From positions 3,209,001-3,273,000 of the forward strand of contig NZ_CP129137.1 of assembly GCF_030406905.1 (NCBI RefSeq): a stretch of 64,000 bases of DNA. Reading direction: 5' to 3'. The notes beneath the pieces were generated by a model. It saw only the letters and a list, made by a program, of their open reading frames with translations. It did not search any database and was not told the origin of the DNA. Both the position numbers and the translations under genes were made by a program. Numbering within the stretch: position 1 is the stretch's first letter; the number at the start of each line of letters is the position of its first letter. Shown here piece by piece: positions 54,878-63,053 of this stretch. The DNA is from Streptomyces sp. HUAS CB01. GTDB lineage: Bacteria > Actinomycetota > Actinomycetes > Streptomycetales > Streptomycetaceae.

Positions 54878-55546
54878 TCAACGCCCCGCCGTGAGGGCGG
54901 CGACGGCCTCCGCGGTCCAGTGGCCCGCGGCCCCCGGGCAGTCCGCGAGGTAGGCGGCGACACGGGACACCGGCCAGGCGCCGGCGTCCCGCAGTCCGGC
55001 CACGAGGTGGCGCAGATAGGGCGCGGACGGCCGGGTCCACTCCACGTCGTGGAGGGTCCAGGGGGCCGTGAAGGTCAGGACGGGCACTCCGTCCAGGACT
55101 CCCGGGCAGACGAGCGTCTCGTAGCGCCCGCTGCCGAGTTCGGCCCTGCCGCGGCCCAGCGCCTCGGCGAGGTCCAGGTCGGATCCCGGTTCGCGGTACA
55201 TCTCCTGGGCCACGATGTCCGAGAGCTGCCCGGCCGTCACGAGATACGCGCGGGCCAGGACCGTGCCGGAGGCGCCGGGGTCGTAGAAGGCCCGGCCACC
55301 GCGCCAGACCGGCGAGTGGGTGGCGAAGTACAGCGCGCCCGGCAGTTCCACCGGCACGGACGCCGCAGGCGGGCGGGGGTCGCGACTGCCCGGGTAGGTC
55401 CGGGCGGCGCCGTGCGGACGGCCGCCGGTGAGGTAGTGCGACAGCCGCTCCAGATGGGTGTTGGAGCCGTAGGCCGTGTACCAGACCGTGTCCGGCGCCC
55501 GATCCGCGGGCGCTGTCGTCGTGTCGATGGTGCGGGTGCGTTCCAT
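54878..55546 (-). CDS. Gamma-glutamylcyclotransferase-like (YGSN) protein
   Basis: A 222-residue protein starting with the GGCT-fold signature VWYTAYGSNTHLERLSHYL (Y26-G27-S28-N29), followed by ALYFATHSPVWRGGRAFYDP, where the strand pattern of the cyclotransferase fold continues, and an acidic ARAYLVTAGQLSDIVAQEM helix. Proteins like this are often mislabelled histone deacetylase in Streptomyces databases. The usual GGCT catalytic Glu is not obvious here, so the activity is uncertain. ATG 55546 has AAGGG close by. It is divergent from the penicillin-binding protein gene, with a perfect palindrome between them. Confidence 0.75.
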   Translation of the reverse strand: MERTRTIDTTTAPADRAPDTVWYTAYGSNTHLERLSHYLTGGRPHGAARTYPGSRDPRPPAASVPVELPGALYFATHSPVWRGGRAFYDPGASGTVLARAYLVTAGQLSDIVAQEMYREPGSDLDLAEALGRGRAELGSGRYETLVCPGVLDGVPVLTFTAPWTLHDVEWTRPSAPYLRHLVAGLRDAGAWPVSRVAAYLADCPGAAGHWTAEAVAALTAGR

Positions 55547-55660
55547 GGCCCTTGCCCTACCCGGTTCGGCGGCGGGTCCGGCCCCGCCGGCCGACGGCAC
55601 AGTCCGGTAACGCCCGTCTCCTCGCTCGCTCCTGTCCCGTAGAGTGCCCGCCGGGATGTT

Positions 55661-55676
55661 CTTGAACGCGTTCAAG
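55661..55676. promoter_or_regulatory. Perfect 16-bp palindrome upstream of the PBP gene
   Basis: CTTGAACGCGTTCAAG is its own reverse complement and lies 31 bases before the PBP start, downstream of a -10-like TAGAGT (55640-55645). It has the look of a TetR-family operator. No candidate regulator is encoded next to it. Confidence 0.6.
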
Positions 55677-55707
55677 GCCAAGGGGAGCCCTGGGGAGGGA
55701 CTGCGGC

Positions 55708-57324
55708 ATGCGCAGTGGAGCCAAGATCGCCGTCGTGGGCGGCGTGTTCGTACTGTTCGCGGGCGGTGTGGGGTACGGCGCCCACAACGTGCTCGGCGGT
55801 GAGGACGGCGGCACGGAGTCGAAGTCCGGTGCCGTCACGAAGAAGTCGGGACCGCCGAGCGCCGAGGAGATCCGCACGACCGCCGAGGACTTCCTCGCCG
55901 CCTGGGCGTCGGGGAAGGCGCCCGTCGCCGCGCAGCTCACCAACAACGCCGCCGAGGCGGAGCCCACGCTCGCCGCGTTCCGCGACGGCGCCCGCGTCAG
56001 CGGGGTGACGATGAAGCAGGGGGCGCCGGTCGGGGCGAAGGTGCCGTTCACGGTCAGCGCCACGGTCTCGTACGAGGGCGCGAGCAAGCCCTGGACGTAC
56101 TCCTCCGAACTCACCGTCGTCCGCGGTCTGACCACCGGCCGCCCGCTCGTCGACTGGGCCCCGTCCGTCGTCCATCCGCAGCTCCACGAGCAGGAACAGC
56201 TGAAGACGGGCCCCGCGGCCGCGCCGCCGATCAAGGCCGTGGACCGCAGGGGCAGGGAACTGACGAAGGAGAAGTACCCCTCGCTCGGTCCGGTGCTCGA
56301 CCAACTGCGCCGTAAGTACGGCGACAAGGCGGGCGGCAAGGCGGGGGTGGAGCTGGTCATCAGCCCGCCGAACGGCGCGGACACCACACTGCTGACGCTG
56401 TCCGCGGGCGAGCCGGGCGAGTTGAGGACGACGCTCGACGCGGACGTCCAGGCAGCGGCGGAGAAGGCCGTGAAGCGGCACAGCGAGGCGTCGGTCGTCG
56501 CGATCAAGCCGAGCACGGGAGAGATCCGCGCGGTCGCCGACAACCGCAAGGACGGCTTCAACGCGGCCCTCGGCGGACAGCAGGCGCCCGGTTCGACGAT
56601 GAAGATCGTGACGGCCGCGCTGCTGCTGGACAAGGGGCTGGTCGCCGCGGACCGGAAGGCGGAGTGCCCGAAGAACGCGATGTACCAGGGGCGGACCTTC
56701 CACAACCTGGACCACTTCGACATCCCGGACGGCACGTTCACCCAGAGCTTCGCGCGCTCCTGCAACACCGCCTTCATCAAGCTGATCGACGACGTCCACG
56801 ACGACGCGGCGCTGCCGAAGCTGGCGCGGGACGCCTTCGGCATCGGGCTCGACTGGAACACCGGCGTGCAGACCTTCGACGGTTCGGTGCCGGAGGGCAG
56901 CGGCGGCGAGGCGGCCGCGCAGTACATCGGGCAGGGCACGGTCCAGATGAACGCGCTGACCGTCGCCTCCATCACGGCCACGGCCAAGAACGGCGGCTTC
57001 GAGCAGCCCGTCATCGTGCCGCGCTCGCTGGACGGCCGTGAACTGGCCACCGCGGACCGGCGGCTGCCCGGACCGGTGTGGCGGCAGCTGCGGGACATGA
57101 TGCGGGCGACCGCCCAATGGGGCTCCGGCGCACGGGCGATGGCCGGTGTGCCCGGCGACAAGGGTGCGAAGACGGGCTCCGCGGAGGTGGACGGGCAGGC
57201 CACGTCGAACAGCTGGTTCGCCGGCTTCGCCGGGGACCTGGCGGCGGCGGCCGTGGTGCAGTCGGGCGGACACGGCGGCGACGCGGCGGGACCGCTCGTG
57301 GCGTCCGTGCTCAAGACGGGCTGA
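55708..57324 (+). CDS. Penicillin-binding protein, class B-like transpeptidase
   Basis: A 538-residue membrane-anchored D,D-transpeptidase for peptidoglycan cross-linking. After an N-terminal anchor (residues about 7-25) there is an NTF2-like/MecA-N domain (about 50-155) and a linker. The penicillin-binding domain has all three motifs: S296-T-M-K299 (GSTMK), S351-C-N353, and K488-T-G490. The MecA-N-type domain places it with the low-molecular PBP2-like/MecA-type group found in several copies in Streptomyces. ATG 55708 follows GGAGGGA. The palindrome at 55661-55676 may control it. Confidence 0.94.
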   Translation: MRSGAKIAVVGGVFVLFAGGVGYGAHNVLGGEDGGTESKSGAVTKKSGPPSAEEIRTTAEDFLAAWASGKAPVAAQLTNNAAEAEPTLAAFRDGARVSGVTMKQGAPVGAKVPFTVSATVSYEGASKPWTYSSELTVVRGLTTGRPLVDWAPSVVHPQLHEQEQLKTGPAAAPPIKAVDRRGRELTKEKYPSLGPVLDQLRRKYGDKAGGKAGVELVISPPNGADTTLLTLSAGEPGELRTTLDADVQAAAEKAVKRHSEASVVAIKPSTGEIRAVADNRKDGFNAALGGQQAPGSTMKIVTAALLLDKGLVAADRKAECPKNAMYQGRTFHNLDHFDIPDGTFTQSFARSCNTAFIKLIDDVHDDAALPKLARDAFGIGLDWNTGVQTFDGSVPEGSGGEAAAQYIGQGTVQMNALTVASITATAKNGGFEQPVIVPRSLDGRELATADRRLPGPVWRQLRDMMRATAQWGSGARAMAGVPGDKGAKTGSAEVDGQATSNSWFAGFAGDLAAAAVVQSGGHGGDAAGPLVASVLKTG

Positions 57325-57454
57325 GGACCGGATCCCGATCCCCCACACGCGGACCAGCGCCGCGCCGGCCCCACCCGGCGCGCCCCACCCCGCGCCCTCC
57401 ACTGCGCGAAACGCTGTCGCGTGGTCTGTACACCTACCGCTAGCGTGACCGCCC

Positions 57455-57973
57455 ATGAGCACTTCCGAGTCCCCTGCCCACCCCCGGTTCGCCGAGGCCC
57501 TGCGCGCGCTGGGCCTGGAGGTCGACGTACGCCGGTTCCCGGACGCCACGCGGACGGCCGCCCAGGCCGCGGCGGCGATCGGCTGCGACGTCGCCGAGAT
57601 CGTCAAGTCGCTGGTGTTCGTGGCCCGGGGGATCCCGGGAGCGGACGGCCGCGAGGACGGCGAGCCGGTACTCGTGCTGATGGACGGCTCCTCGCGCGTC
57701 GACGTGGAGCTGGTGCGGCGGGAGCTCGGGGCCGCCGAGGTCCGGCGCGCCGACGCCGACCTGGTGCGGGAGACGACCGGGTACGCGATCGGCGGAGTGC
57801 CGCCCTTCGGGCACCGTACGAGGACCCGGGTGCTGGCCGACCGGGGGCTGCTCGGACACGCCGTGGTCTGGGCGGCCGCCGGGACACCGCACACGGTCTT
57901 CCCGCTCGACCCCCGGTCCGTGGTCGCACACGCGGACGCCGTCGTGGTGGACGTCCGCGAGCGCACCGCATGA
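57455..57973 (+). CDS. YbaK/EbsC-type aminoacyl-tRNA deacylase
   Basis: A 172-residue editing-domain protein that clears mischarged tRNAs. Family features are AEIVKSLVFVARG with the conserved Lys, VDVELVRRELG, TTGYAIGGVPPFGHR and the C-terminal GTPHTVFPLDPRSV. It is a stand-alone homologue of the prolyl-tRNA synthetase INS domain. There is no ribosome site before ATG 57455, and a -10-like TAGCGT lies about eight bases upstream, hinting at a leaderless mRNA. The stop overlaps the EamA gene by 3-4 bases. Confidence 0.92.
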   Translation: MSTSESPAHPRFAEALRALGLEVDVRRFPDATRTAAQAAAAIGCDVAEIVKSLVFVARGIPGADGREDGEPVLVLMDGSSRVDVELVRRELGAAEVRRADADLVRETTGYAIGGVPPFGHRTRTRVLADRGLLGHAVVWAAAGTPHTVFPLDPRSVVAHADAVVVDVRERTA

Positions 57974-58848
57974 GTGTCACCGTGGCCGCCGCGGTCCTCC
58001 TGGCGGCGATCACGCACGCCGGCTGGAACGCGCTGGCGCACGCGGTCAGGGACCAGCTCGTCGCGTTCACGCTGATCGGGGGCTGCGCTGCGGTGATCGG
58101 CGCGGTGACGGCGTGCTTCGTGCCGCTGCCGCCCGGCCCGGCCTGGCCCTACCTCGTCGCCTCCGCGCTGCTGCACGTCGGCTACCAGCTGCTGCTGATG
58201 CGGTCGTTCAGCCTCGGCGACTTCGGTCAGATGTACCCGATCGCCAGGGGCACGGCGCCGCTGGTCGTGACCGTCCTCGCCGCGGTGCTCCTCGACGAGA
58301 CCCTGAGTCCCTGGCAGCTCGCGGGCGTGGCCATCGCCTCGGCGGGGCTCGTCGGCGTCGCCCTGTGGGGCTTTCGCGGCGGGGCCACCGGGAGCGGCGG
58401 ACCCGGCGGGGACGCGCGCCCCCACTGGCCCGCCCTGCTCGCCGCGCTGGCCACGGGCCTGTCGATCGCCGCGTACACGGTCGTCGACGGGGTCGGCGTC
58501 CGCGCCTCGGGGTCCCCCGTCGCGTACATCGCCTGGCTGATGGTCCTGCAGGGCGTGCTGATCCCCGCCTACGCCTGCCACCGGCTGCGCCGCTCGCTGC
58601 TCCCCCGCCTGCGCCCGCACGCGGTCCGCGGGTTCGTCGGCGCGGTCCTCTCGCTGCTCGCCTACGGCCTCGTCCTCTGGGCGCAGACACGGGCTCCGCT
58701 GGCCCCCGTGGCGGCACTCCGCGAGTCCTCGATCATCGTCGGAGCGGCCATCGGCACCCTGTTCTTCAAGGAACGGTTCGGCGGCCCGCGCATCGCCGCC
58801 ACGGCGCTGATGGTCGTGGGCATCGGCCTGATGCTGCGGGCAGGGTGA
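57970..58848 (+). CDS. EamA family transporter
   Basis: A 292-residue DMT-superfamily permease with ten predicted helices in two EamA halves. The first contains LASALLHVGYQLLLMRSFSL-type segments and the typical MYPIARGTAPLVV; the second has VAALRESSIIVGAAIGTLFF and a closing FGGPRIAATALMVVGI. Members export metabolites or amino acids. It starts within the YbaK stop (ATGA) and is followed two bases after its own stop by the frameshifted gene, so the three formed one operon. Confidence 0.92.
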   Translation: MSVTVAAAVLLAAITHAGWNALAHAVRDQLVAFTLIGGCAAVIGAVTACFVPLPPGPAWPYLVASALLHVGYQLLLMRSFSLGDFGQMYPIARGTAPLVVTVLAAVLLDETLSPWQLAGVAIASAGLVGVALWGFRGGATGSGGPGGDARPHWPALLAALATGLSIAAYTVVDGVGVRASGSPVAYIAWLMVLQGVLIPAYACHRLRRSLLPRLRPHAVRGFVGAVLSLLAYGLVLWAQTRAPLAPVAALRESSIIVGAAIGTLFFKERFGGPRIAATALMVVGIGLMLRAG

Positions 58849-58850
58849 CG

Positions 58851-59368
58851 ATGGCGGTCACGCTGCTGCTCGCGCGGGTCTCGCAGCGGTACCTCGACGC
58901 CTACGCGGCCGCCGTGGACCCCGGCGACCCGGAAGGGGCCTACCTGGCCTGGGACCCGCCGGACGGCTGGACCGACCTCGACTGGTCGTCCGGCGCTCTC
59001 GTGGAGGCGGCCCGGTACGCGGGCCTCGGCCCGGAGCCGGTCGCGGCGCTCGGTTCGGCGGTCGGCGGCGACCCGGCCGTCGACGTCTCCTTCGTCCTGC
59101 CCGGCCATCCGTGGTCGGCCTTCGGACGGCCGGCGGCGGTCGGCCCCGTCGAGGTGGCCCGGACCGCCCGCACGCTGGGGCCGATCGACTGGTCCGGGGT
59201 GATGGCGGCGCTGCCGACTCCGACGGTGAGGCGATCGCGGCGCTCGGCGGGGTGTGCGGCCTGACCCGCGACCCCCGCGGTTATCCGAGCCGGCACTTCG
59301 CGGCCCTGCGCGAGCTGTACGAGTCGGCCGCGCGCCACGGGCAGCTCGTCGTGCTGTGGCGGGACTGA
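58851..59368 (+). pseudogene. DUF1877-like gene disrupted by a 1-base frameshift
   Basis: From ATG 58851, with AGGG five bases upstream, the frame reads AVTLLLARVSQRYLDAYAAA and onward through TLGPIDWSGVMAALP, then becomes an Arg-rich tail stopping at 59264. In the next frame the expected continuation, DSDGEAIAALGGVCGLTRDP to LYESAARHGQLVVLWRD, runs to a TGA at 59366-59368. The whole span is 518 bases, one short of an intact 172-codon gene, so a single base is missing near 59214-59222. The size and the closing helix-strand resemble YfbM/DUF1877. A sequencing error is possible, because both halves keep good coding character. Confidence 0.75.
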
Positions 59369-59397
59369 CGGGCCCGGGGACCGGGCCCGTCAGTCCC
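59361..59397. terminator. Bidirectional terminator hairpin
   Basis: A perfect 17-bp inverted repeat (59361-59377 with 59381-59397) with a three-base loop GGA. Its left arm includes the stop codon of the disrupted DUF1877-like gene. It serves the convergent YbaK operon and the SDR gene. Confidence 0.85.
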
Positions 59398-59418
59398 ACG
59401 ATCAGCCGTCCCCGTCAG

Positions 59419-60198
59419 TCAGCCGTCCCCGAACTCCGAAAGCACCTGCTGGAAGCCCGTGTTCACGGCCAGCAGCCCGCCGTCCACCCGCAGGGTCGTG
59501 CCCGTGATCCAGGCGGCGTCGGAGGAGGCGAGGAAGGCGACGGCCGCGGCGATGTCCTCCGGGGTGCCCACCCGGCCCAGGGGGTAGACGGGGGCGAGGG
59601 CGTCGAGCTGGTCCTCGCGGCCGGCCCAGCCGGGGGTGCGCACCGTGCCCGGGTTGACCTGGTTGACGCGGACCCCGCGGGGGGCGGCGTCGCCGGCGAG
59701 GGTGCGGGTGAGGGAGGCGAGGCCGGCCTTGGCCGCGCTGTACGCGTGGTTGCCGAAGTCCTGTTCCCCGTTGACGGAACCGATGTTGACGATGGCGCCG
59801 CGCCCGCCTGCCTTCGCCAGGTGCGGGAGGGCGGCGCGGGCGCAGCGGAAGGCGCCGGTGAGGACGGTCTCCAGGTCCCGGTGCCAGGTGTCCTCGGGCT
59901 GGTCCTCGAACGCCGAGGCGTCGGGGGCGCAGGTGTAGGCGTTGTTGACGAGGACGTCGAGGCCGCCGAACTCCTCGACCGCGTGGGCCACGGCCGCCTC
60001 GACGGCGGTGCGGTCGCCCACGTCGCAGGCGAAGGACGCGGCGCGGGGAATCGTCCGCGCGGTCGCGGCCGCCCGTTCCCCGTCGATGTCGGTGAGCAGG
60101 ACCCGGGCGCCTTCGGAGGCGAGCCTGCGGGCGGTCGCCTCCCCGATGCCCCGTCCCGCCCCGGTGATCAGTACGCCGTACCCCTCGAAACGCTGCAT
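59419..60198 (-). CDS. Short-chain dehydrogenase/reductase (SDR)
   Basis: A 259-residue classical SDR oxidoreductase. The cofactor motif is G13-A-G-R-G-I-G19, D60 in CDV contacts the adenine, NNAY is at 85-88, and the catalytic S141, Y153 and K157 are present (GSVNGEQDFGNHAYSAAKAG). The acidic D37 after strand 2 (LLTDIDG) suggests preference for NAD(H). The ATG at 60198 lies seven bases downstream of the stop of the beta-lactamase-fold hydrolase, so the two form an operon. The substrate is unknown. Confidence 0.93.
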   Translation of the reverse strand: MQRFEGYGVLITGAGRGIGEATARRLASEGARVLLTDIDGERAAATARTIPRAASFACDVGDRTAVEAAVAHAVEEFGGLDVLVNNAYTCAPDASAFEDQPEDTWHRDLETVLTGAFRCARAALPHLAKAGGRGAIVNIGSVNGEQDFGNHAYSAAKAGLASLTRTLAGDAAPRGVRVNQVNPGTVRTPGWAGREDQLDALAPVYPLGRVGTPEDIAAAVAFLASSDAAWITGTTLRVDGGLLAVNTGFQQVLSEFGDG

Positions 60199-60205
60199 GC
60201 GCCGA

Positions 60206-61372
60206 TCATGTCGCCGAGCGGACCGCCCTGACCAGAGCCTGTGCCCGGGGGTCGGCGGTGACGCCCTTGCGCATGCCGTTGGTGACGTAGCCGAGGGCGA
60301 TGCCCGCTTCCGGGTCGGCGAAGCCGAGCGAACCGCCGCGGCCCGGGTGGCCGAAGGAACCGGGGCCGAGCAGCGGGGAGGCCGGCCCGTGGAGCATGTA
60401 GCCGAGGCCGAAGCGGGTGCCGACGACGAGGACGCGGTCGGGGCCCGTGGACTCCTCGGTGCGGGCGAGCGTCAGCGTGGCGGGGGCGAAGAGCCGGTGG
60501 CCGTCCACCGCACCGATCGTCGCCGCGTAGAAGCGGGCCAGGGCGCGGGCGGTGGAGACGCCGTTGGAGGCGGGGAGCTCGGCGGCGCGGTACGCGGGGT
60601 CGTTCTCGTCGGGCATCGGGTCGATCGCGCCGAAGGCCCGGCGGGTGAGGGAGTCCGGGTCGCGGTACGCCTCGGCCACGGAACGCTTGGGGCGCAGTTT
60701 CAGACCCCCGCCGGACGCCGTGGGAGGTTCCTCGATCCGGCCGATCCTGCCGAGGCGGTGGGCCTCGTCGCCGGGAACGCCGATCCAGAAGTCGAGGCCG
60801 AGCGGGCGGGCTATCTCCTCGGCGGTCCAGCGGCCGATGGTGCGTCCGGTGACCCGGCGCACGAGTTCCGCCAGCAGCCAGCTGTAGGTCTGCGCGTGGT
60901 AGCCGTGATCGGTGCCGGGTTCCCAGGCGGGTGCCTGCGCGGCGACGGCGCGGGCACCGGACGTGCCGTCGGCGGCCTCCGCGAGGGTCAGCGGCCGGTC
61001 GAGCGCGGGCACGCCGGCCCGGTGGGACAGCAGGTGCCGGACGAGCGCGCGTTCCTTGCCCGCGGCCTTGAACTCCGGCCAGTAGGTGCCGACGGGCGCG
61101 TCGAGGTCGAGCTGTCCGCGCTGGTGCAGCAGCAGCGGTACGGCGGCGGCGACGCCCTTCGTGGCCGAGCGGACGACCTGTGCGGTGTCGACGGCCCACG
61201 GCTCGGTGCCGTCCACGTCCCGGGTGCCGCCCCAGAGGTCGACGACCTTCACTCCGTCCCGGTAGACGGCGACGGCGGCGCCGCGCTCGCCGCGTGTCTC
61301 GAAGTTGCGTACGAACGCGTCCCGGACGGGCTCGAAGCCTTCCGCAACCGTGCCCCGGACGTCCACGTCCAT
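60206..61372 (-). CDS. Beta-lactamase-fold serine hydrolase (class C-like)
   Basis: A 388-residue cytoplasmic serine hydrolase of the EstB/class C beta-lactamase family. The nucleophile motif is S69-A-T-K72 (VVRSATKGVAAAVPLLLHQRG), the Tyr motif lies in YHAQTYSW, and a C-terminal HPGRGGSLGFAD replaces the KTG motif. No signal peptide is seen, so it is more likely an esterase than a secreted beta-lactamase. ATG 61372 is preferred over an upstream start at 61417 because GGGAG sits close before it. It is followed directly by the SDR gene. Confidence 0.9.
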   Translation of the reverse strand: MDVDVRGTVAEGFEPVRDAFVRNFETRGERGAAVAVYRDGVKVVDLWGGTRDVDGTEPWAVDTAQVVRSATKGVAAAVPLLLHQRGQLDLDAPVGTYWPEFKAAGKERALVRHLLSHRAGVPALDRPLTLAEAADGTSGARAVAAQAPAWEPGTDHGYHAQTYSWLLAELVRRVTGRTIGRWTAEEIARPLGLDFWIGVPGDEAHRLGRIGRIEEPPTASGGGLKLRPKRSVAEAYRDPDSLTRRAFGAIDPMPDENDPAYRAAELPASNGVSTARALARFYAATIGAVDGHRLFAPATLTLARTEESTGPDRVLVVGTRFGLGYMLHGPASPLLGPGSFGHPGRGGSLGFADPEAGIALGYVTNGMRKGVTADPRAQALVRAVRSAT

Positions 61373-61504
61373 CTCTCCCTGCTGTTCCGGCCTGCCTCTC
61401 GTCCCCCCATGGTGCAACGTGCCGGGAGGTGACCGGATTCCGGGTCGGCCCCGGTCCGGCGGTGCCGGGCCCGGTGCGGCGGGCGCCGGATGCCCGCCGC
61501 AGCC

Positions 61505-62281
61505 TCACGCGCCCGTCGTCACGGCCCTCGGATCGAAGCCGAACGGCAGTTCCAGGCGGTGCGCGCGCATCAGGCCGGGGTCGGCGAGGAGGTCCTGGGT
61601 ACGCCCGTCGGCGGCGATCACGCCCTCGCTGAGGATCACCGAACGCGGGCAGAGCTCCAGGGCGTACGGCAGATCGTGCGTGACCATCAGGACCGTGACG
61701 TCCAACGAGCGCAGGATGTCCGCCAGTTCACGACGGGACGCCGGGTCCAGATTGGACGAGGGCTCGTCGAGGACGAGGATCTCCGGCTCCATGGCGAGGA
61801 CGGTCGCGACCGCCACCCGGCGCCGCTGCCCGAAGGAGAGGTGGTGCGGCGGTCGGTCCAGGTACGCGGTCATCCCGACCCGGTCGAGGGCCGTGCGGAC
61901 CCGCTTCTCCAGTTCCTCGCCGCGCAGCCCGGCCGCCGCCGGGCCGAAGGCGACGTCCTCCCGCACCGTCGGCATGAACAACTGGTCGTCCGGGTCCTGG
62001 AACACGATGCCGACCCGGCGCCGGATCTCCGCCATGTGCTGTCTGCCGACGGGCAGGCCGGCGACGGCGACCGTGCCGGCGCCCGCGGTGAGGATGCCGT
62101 TGAGGTGGAGGACGAGCGTGGTCTTGCCCGCGCCGTTGGGCCCGAGCAGGGCCACGCGTTCACCGCGCCCGACGGTCAGGTCGACGCCGAAGAGGGCCTG
62201 GTGGCCGTCGGGGTAGGCGTACGCCAGCCCGCGGACGTCGAGGGACGGCGGGACGGCGGCTGCCGGGGGGAGCGAGGTCAT
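61505..62281 (-). CDS. cbiO: Cobalt ECF transporter ATP-binding protein
   Basis: A 258-residue ABC ATPase energising an ECF-type cobalt importer. Walker A is GPNGAGKTTL, the Q-loop FQDPDDQLFMPTVREDVAFG is diagnostic of ECF ATPases, the signature is LSFGQRRRVAVA and Walker B with the D-loop is ILVLDEPSSNLD. ATG 62281 overlaps the cbiQ stop by 4 bases. It is the last gene of the cbiM-cbiQ-cbiO operon. Nickel cannot be excluded as the metal. Confidence 0.95.
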   Translation of the reverse strand: MTSLPPAAAVPPSLDVRGLAYAYPDGHQALFGVDLTVGRGERVALLGPNGAGKTTLVLHLNGILTAGAGTVAVAGLPVGRQHMAEIRRRVGIVFQDPDDQLFMPTVREDVAFGPAAAGLRGEELEKRVRTALDRVGMTAYLDRPPHHLSFGQRRRVAVATVLAMEPEILVLDEPSSNLDPASRRELADILRSLDVTVLMVTHDLPYALELCPRSVILSEGVIAADGRTQDLLADPGLMRAHRLELPFGFDPRAVTTGA

Positions 62282-63039
62282 AGGGTCCAGCCAAGCAGAC
62301 AGACGGCGAGGGCCGAGAACGGGAGCGCGGCGGCGTACGCCCACTGCGCACGGGACGCGGTCACCTCGTCGATGACGGGCATGGTGCCGGTGTAGCCGCG
62401 GCTGACCATCGCCAGGTGCACCCGCTCACCGCGCTCGTAGGAGCGGATGAACAGCGCGCCCGCGGACTTGGCGAGCACGCCCCAGTGGCGCACCCCGCGG
62501 GCCTCGAACCCGCGCGAGCGCCGGGCGACGGACATCCGCCGCATCTCGTCGGTGATGACGTCGCCGTAGCGGATCATGAAGGACGCGATCTGCACCATCA
62601 GCGGCGGCAGCCTGAGCCGCTGCAGCCCGAGGAGCAGGGAGCGCAGCTCGGTGGTCGAGGCGAGCAGGACGGAGGTGGCGACGCCCAGCGTTCCCTTGGC
62701 GAGGATGTTCCAGGCGCCCCACAACCCCGGCACGGAGAGGGAGATGCCGAGCCATTCGGTGCGCTCGCCCGGCACCAGGAACGGCATGAACAGCGCGAAG
62801 GCGACGAACGGGATCTCGATCACCAGCCGGCGCAGCACGAACCCCGCCGGGACCAGGGCCGCGGCGGCGACCGCGCCGAGCAGCAGCGCGTACAGACCGA
62901 AGGCCCAGACCGCCTCGCGCGGGGTGGAGACCACGACCAGCACGAAGCAGAGAGCGGCGGCGATCTTGCAGTGCGGCGGCAGCCGGTGGACCGGCGACTC
63001 GCCGTGCCGGTACAGCTTGTGGGCGTGACCCGTGCTCAT
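62278..63039 (-). CDS. cbiQ: Cobalt ECF transporter transmembrane protein
   Basis: A 253-residue T-component with about five or six helices. The coupling helix region carries the two short conserved motifs MSVARRSRGFEARG and AMVSRGYTGTMP, which contact the ATPases. The N-terminal HRLPPHCKIAAALCFVLVVV is also typical. ATG 63039 begins 14 bases after the cbiM stop and has a GGCGGA site. The longer frame upstream overlaps cbiM and is not coding. Confidence 0.95.
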   Translation of the reverse strand: MSTGHAHKLYRHGESPVHRLPPHCKIAAALCFVLVVVSTPREAVWAFGLYALLLGAVAAAALVPAGFVLRRLVIEIPFVAFALFMPFLVPGERTEWLGISLSVPGLWGAWNILAKGTLGVATSVLLASTTELRSLLLGLQRLRLPPLMVQIASFMIRYGDVITDEMRRMSVARRSRGFEARGVRHWGVLAKSAGALFIRSYERGERVHLAMVSRGYTGTMPVIDEVTASRAQWAYAAALPFSALAVCLLGWTL

Positions 63040-63053
63040 TGCGGTTCCGCCTC

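Noticed and set aside
54878..55546. Histone deacetylase annotation
   Set aside because: The sequence lacks the deacetylase His/Asp metal motifs and instead starts with a YGSN cyclotransferase-fold signature.
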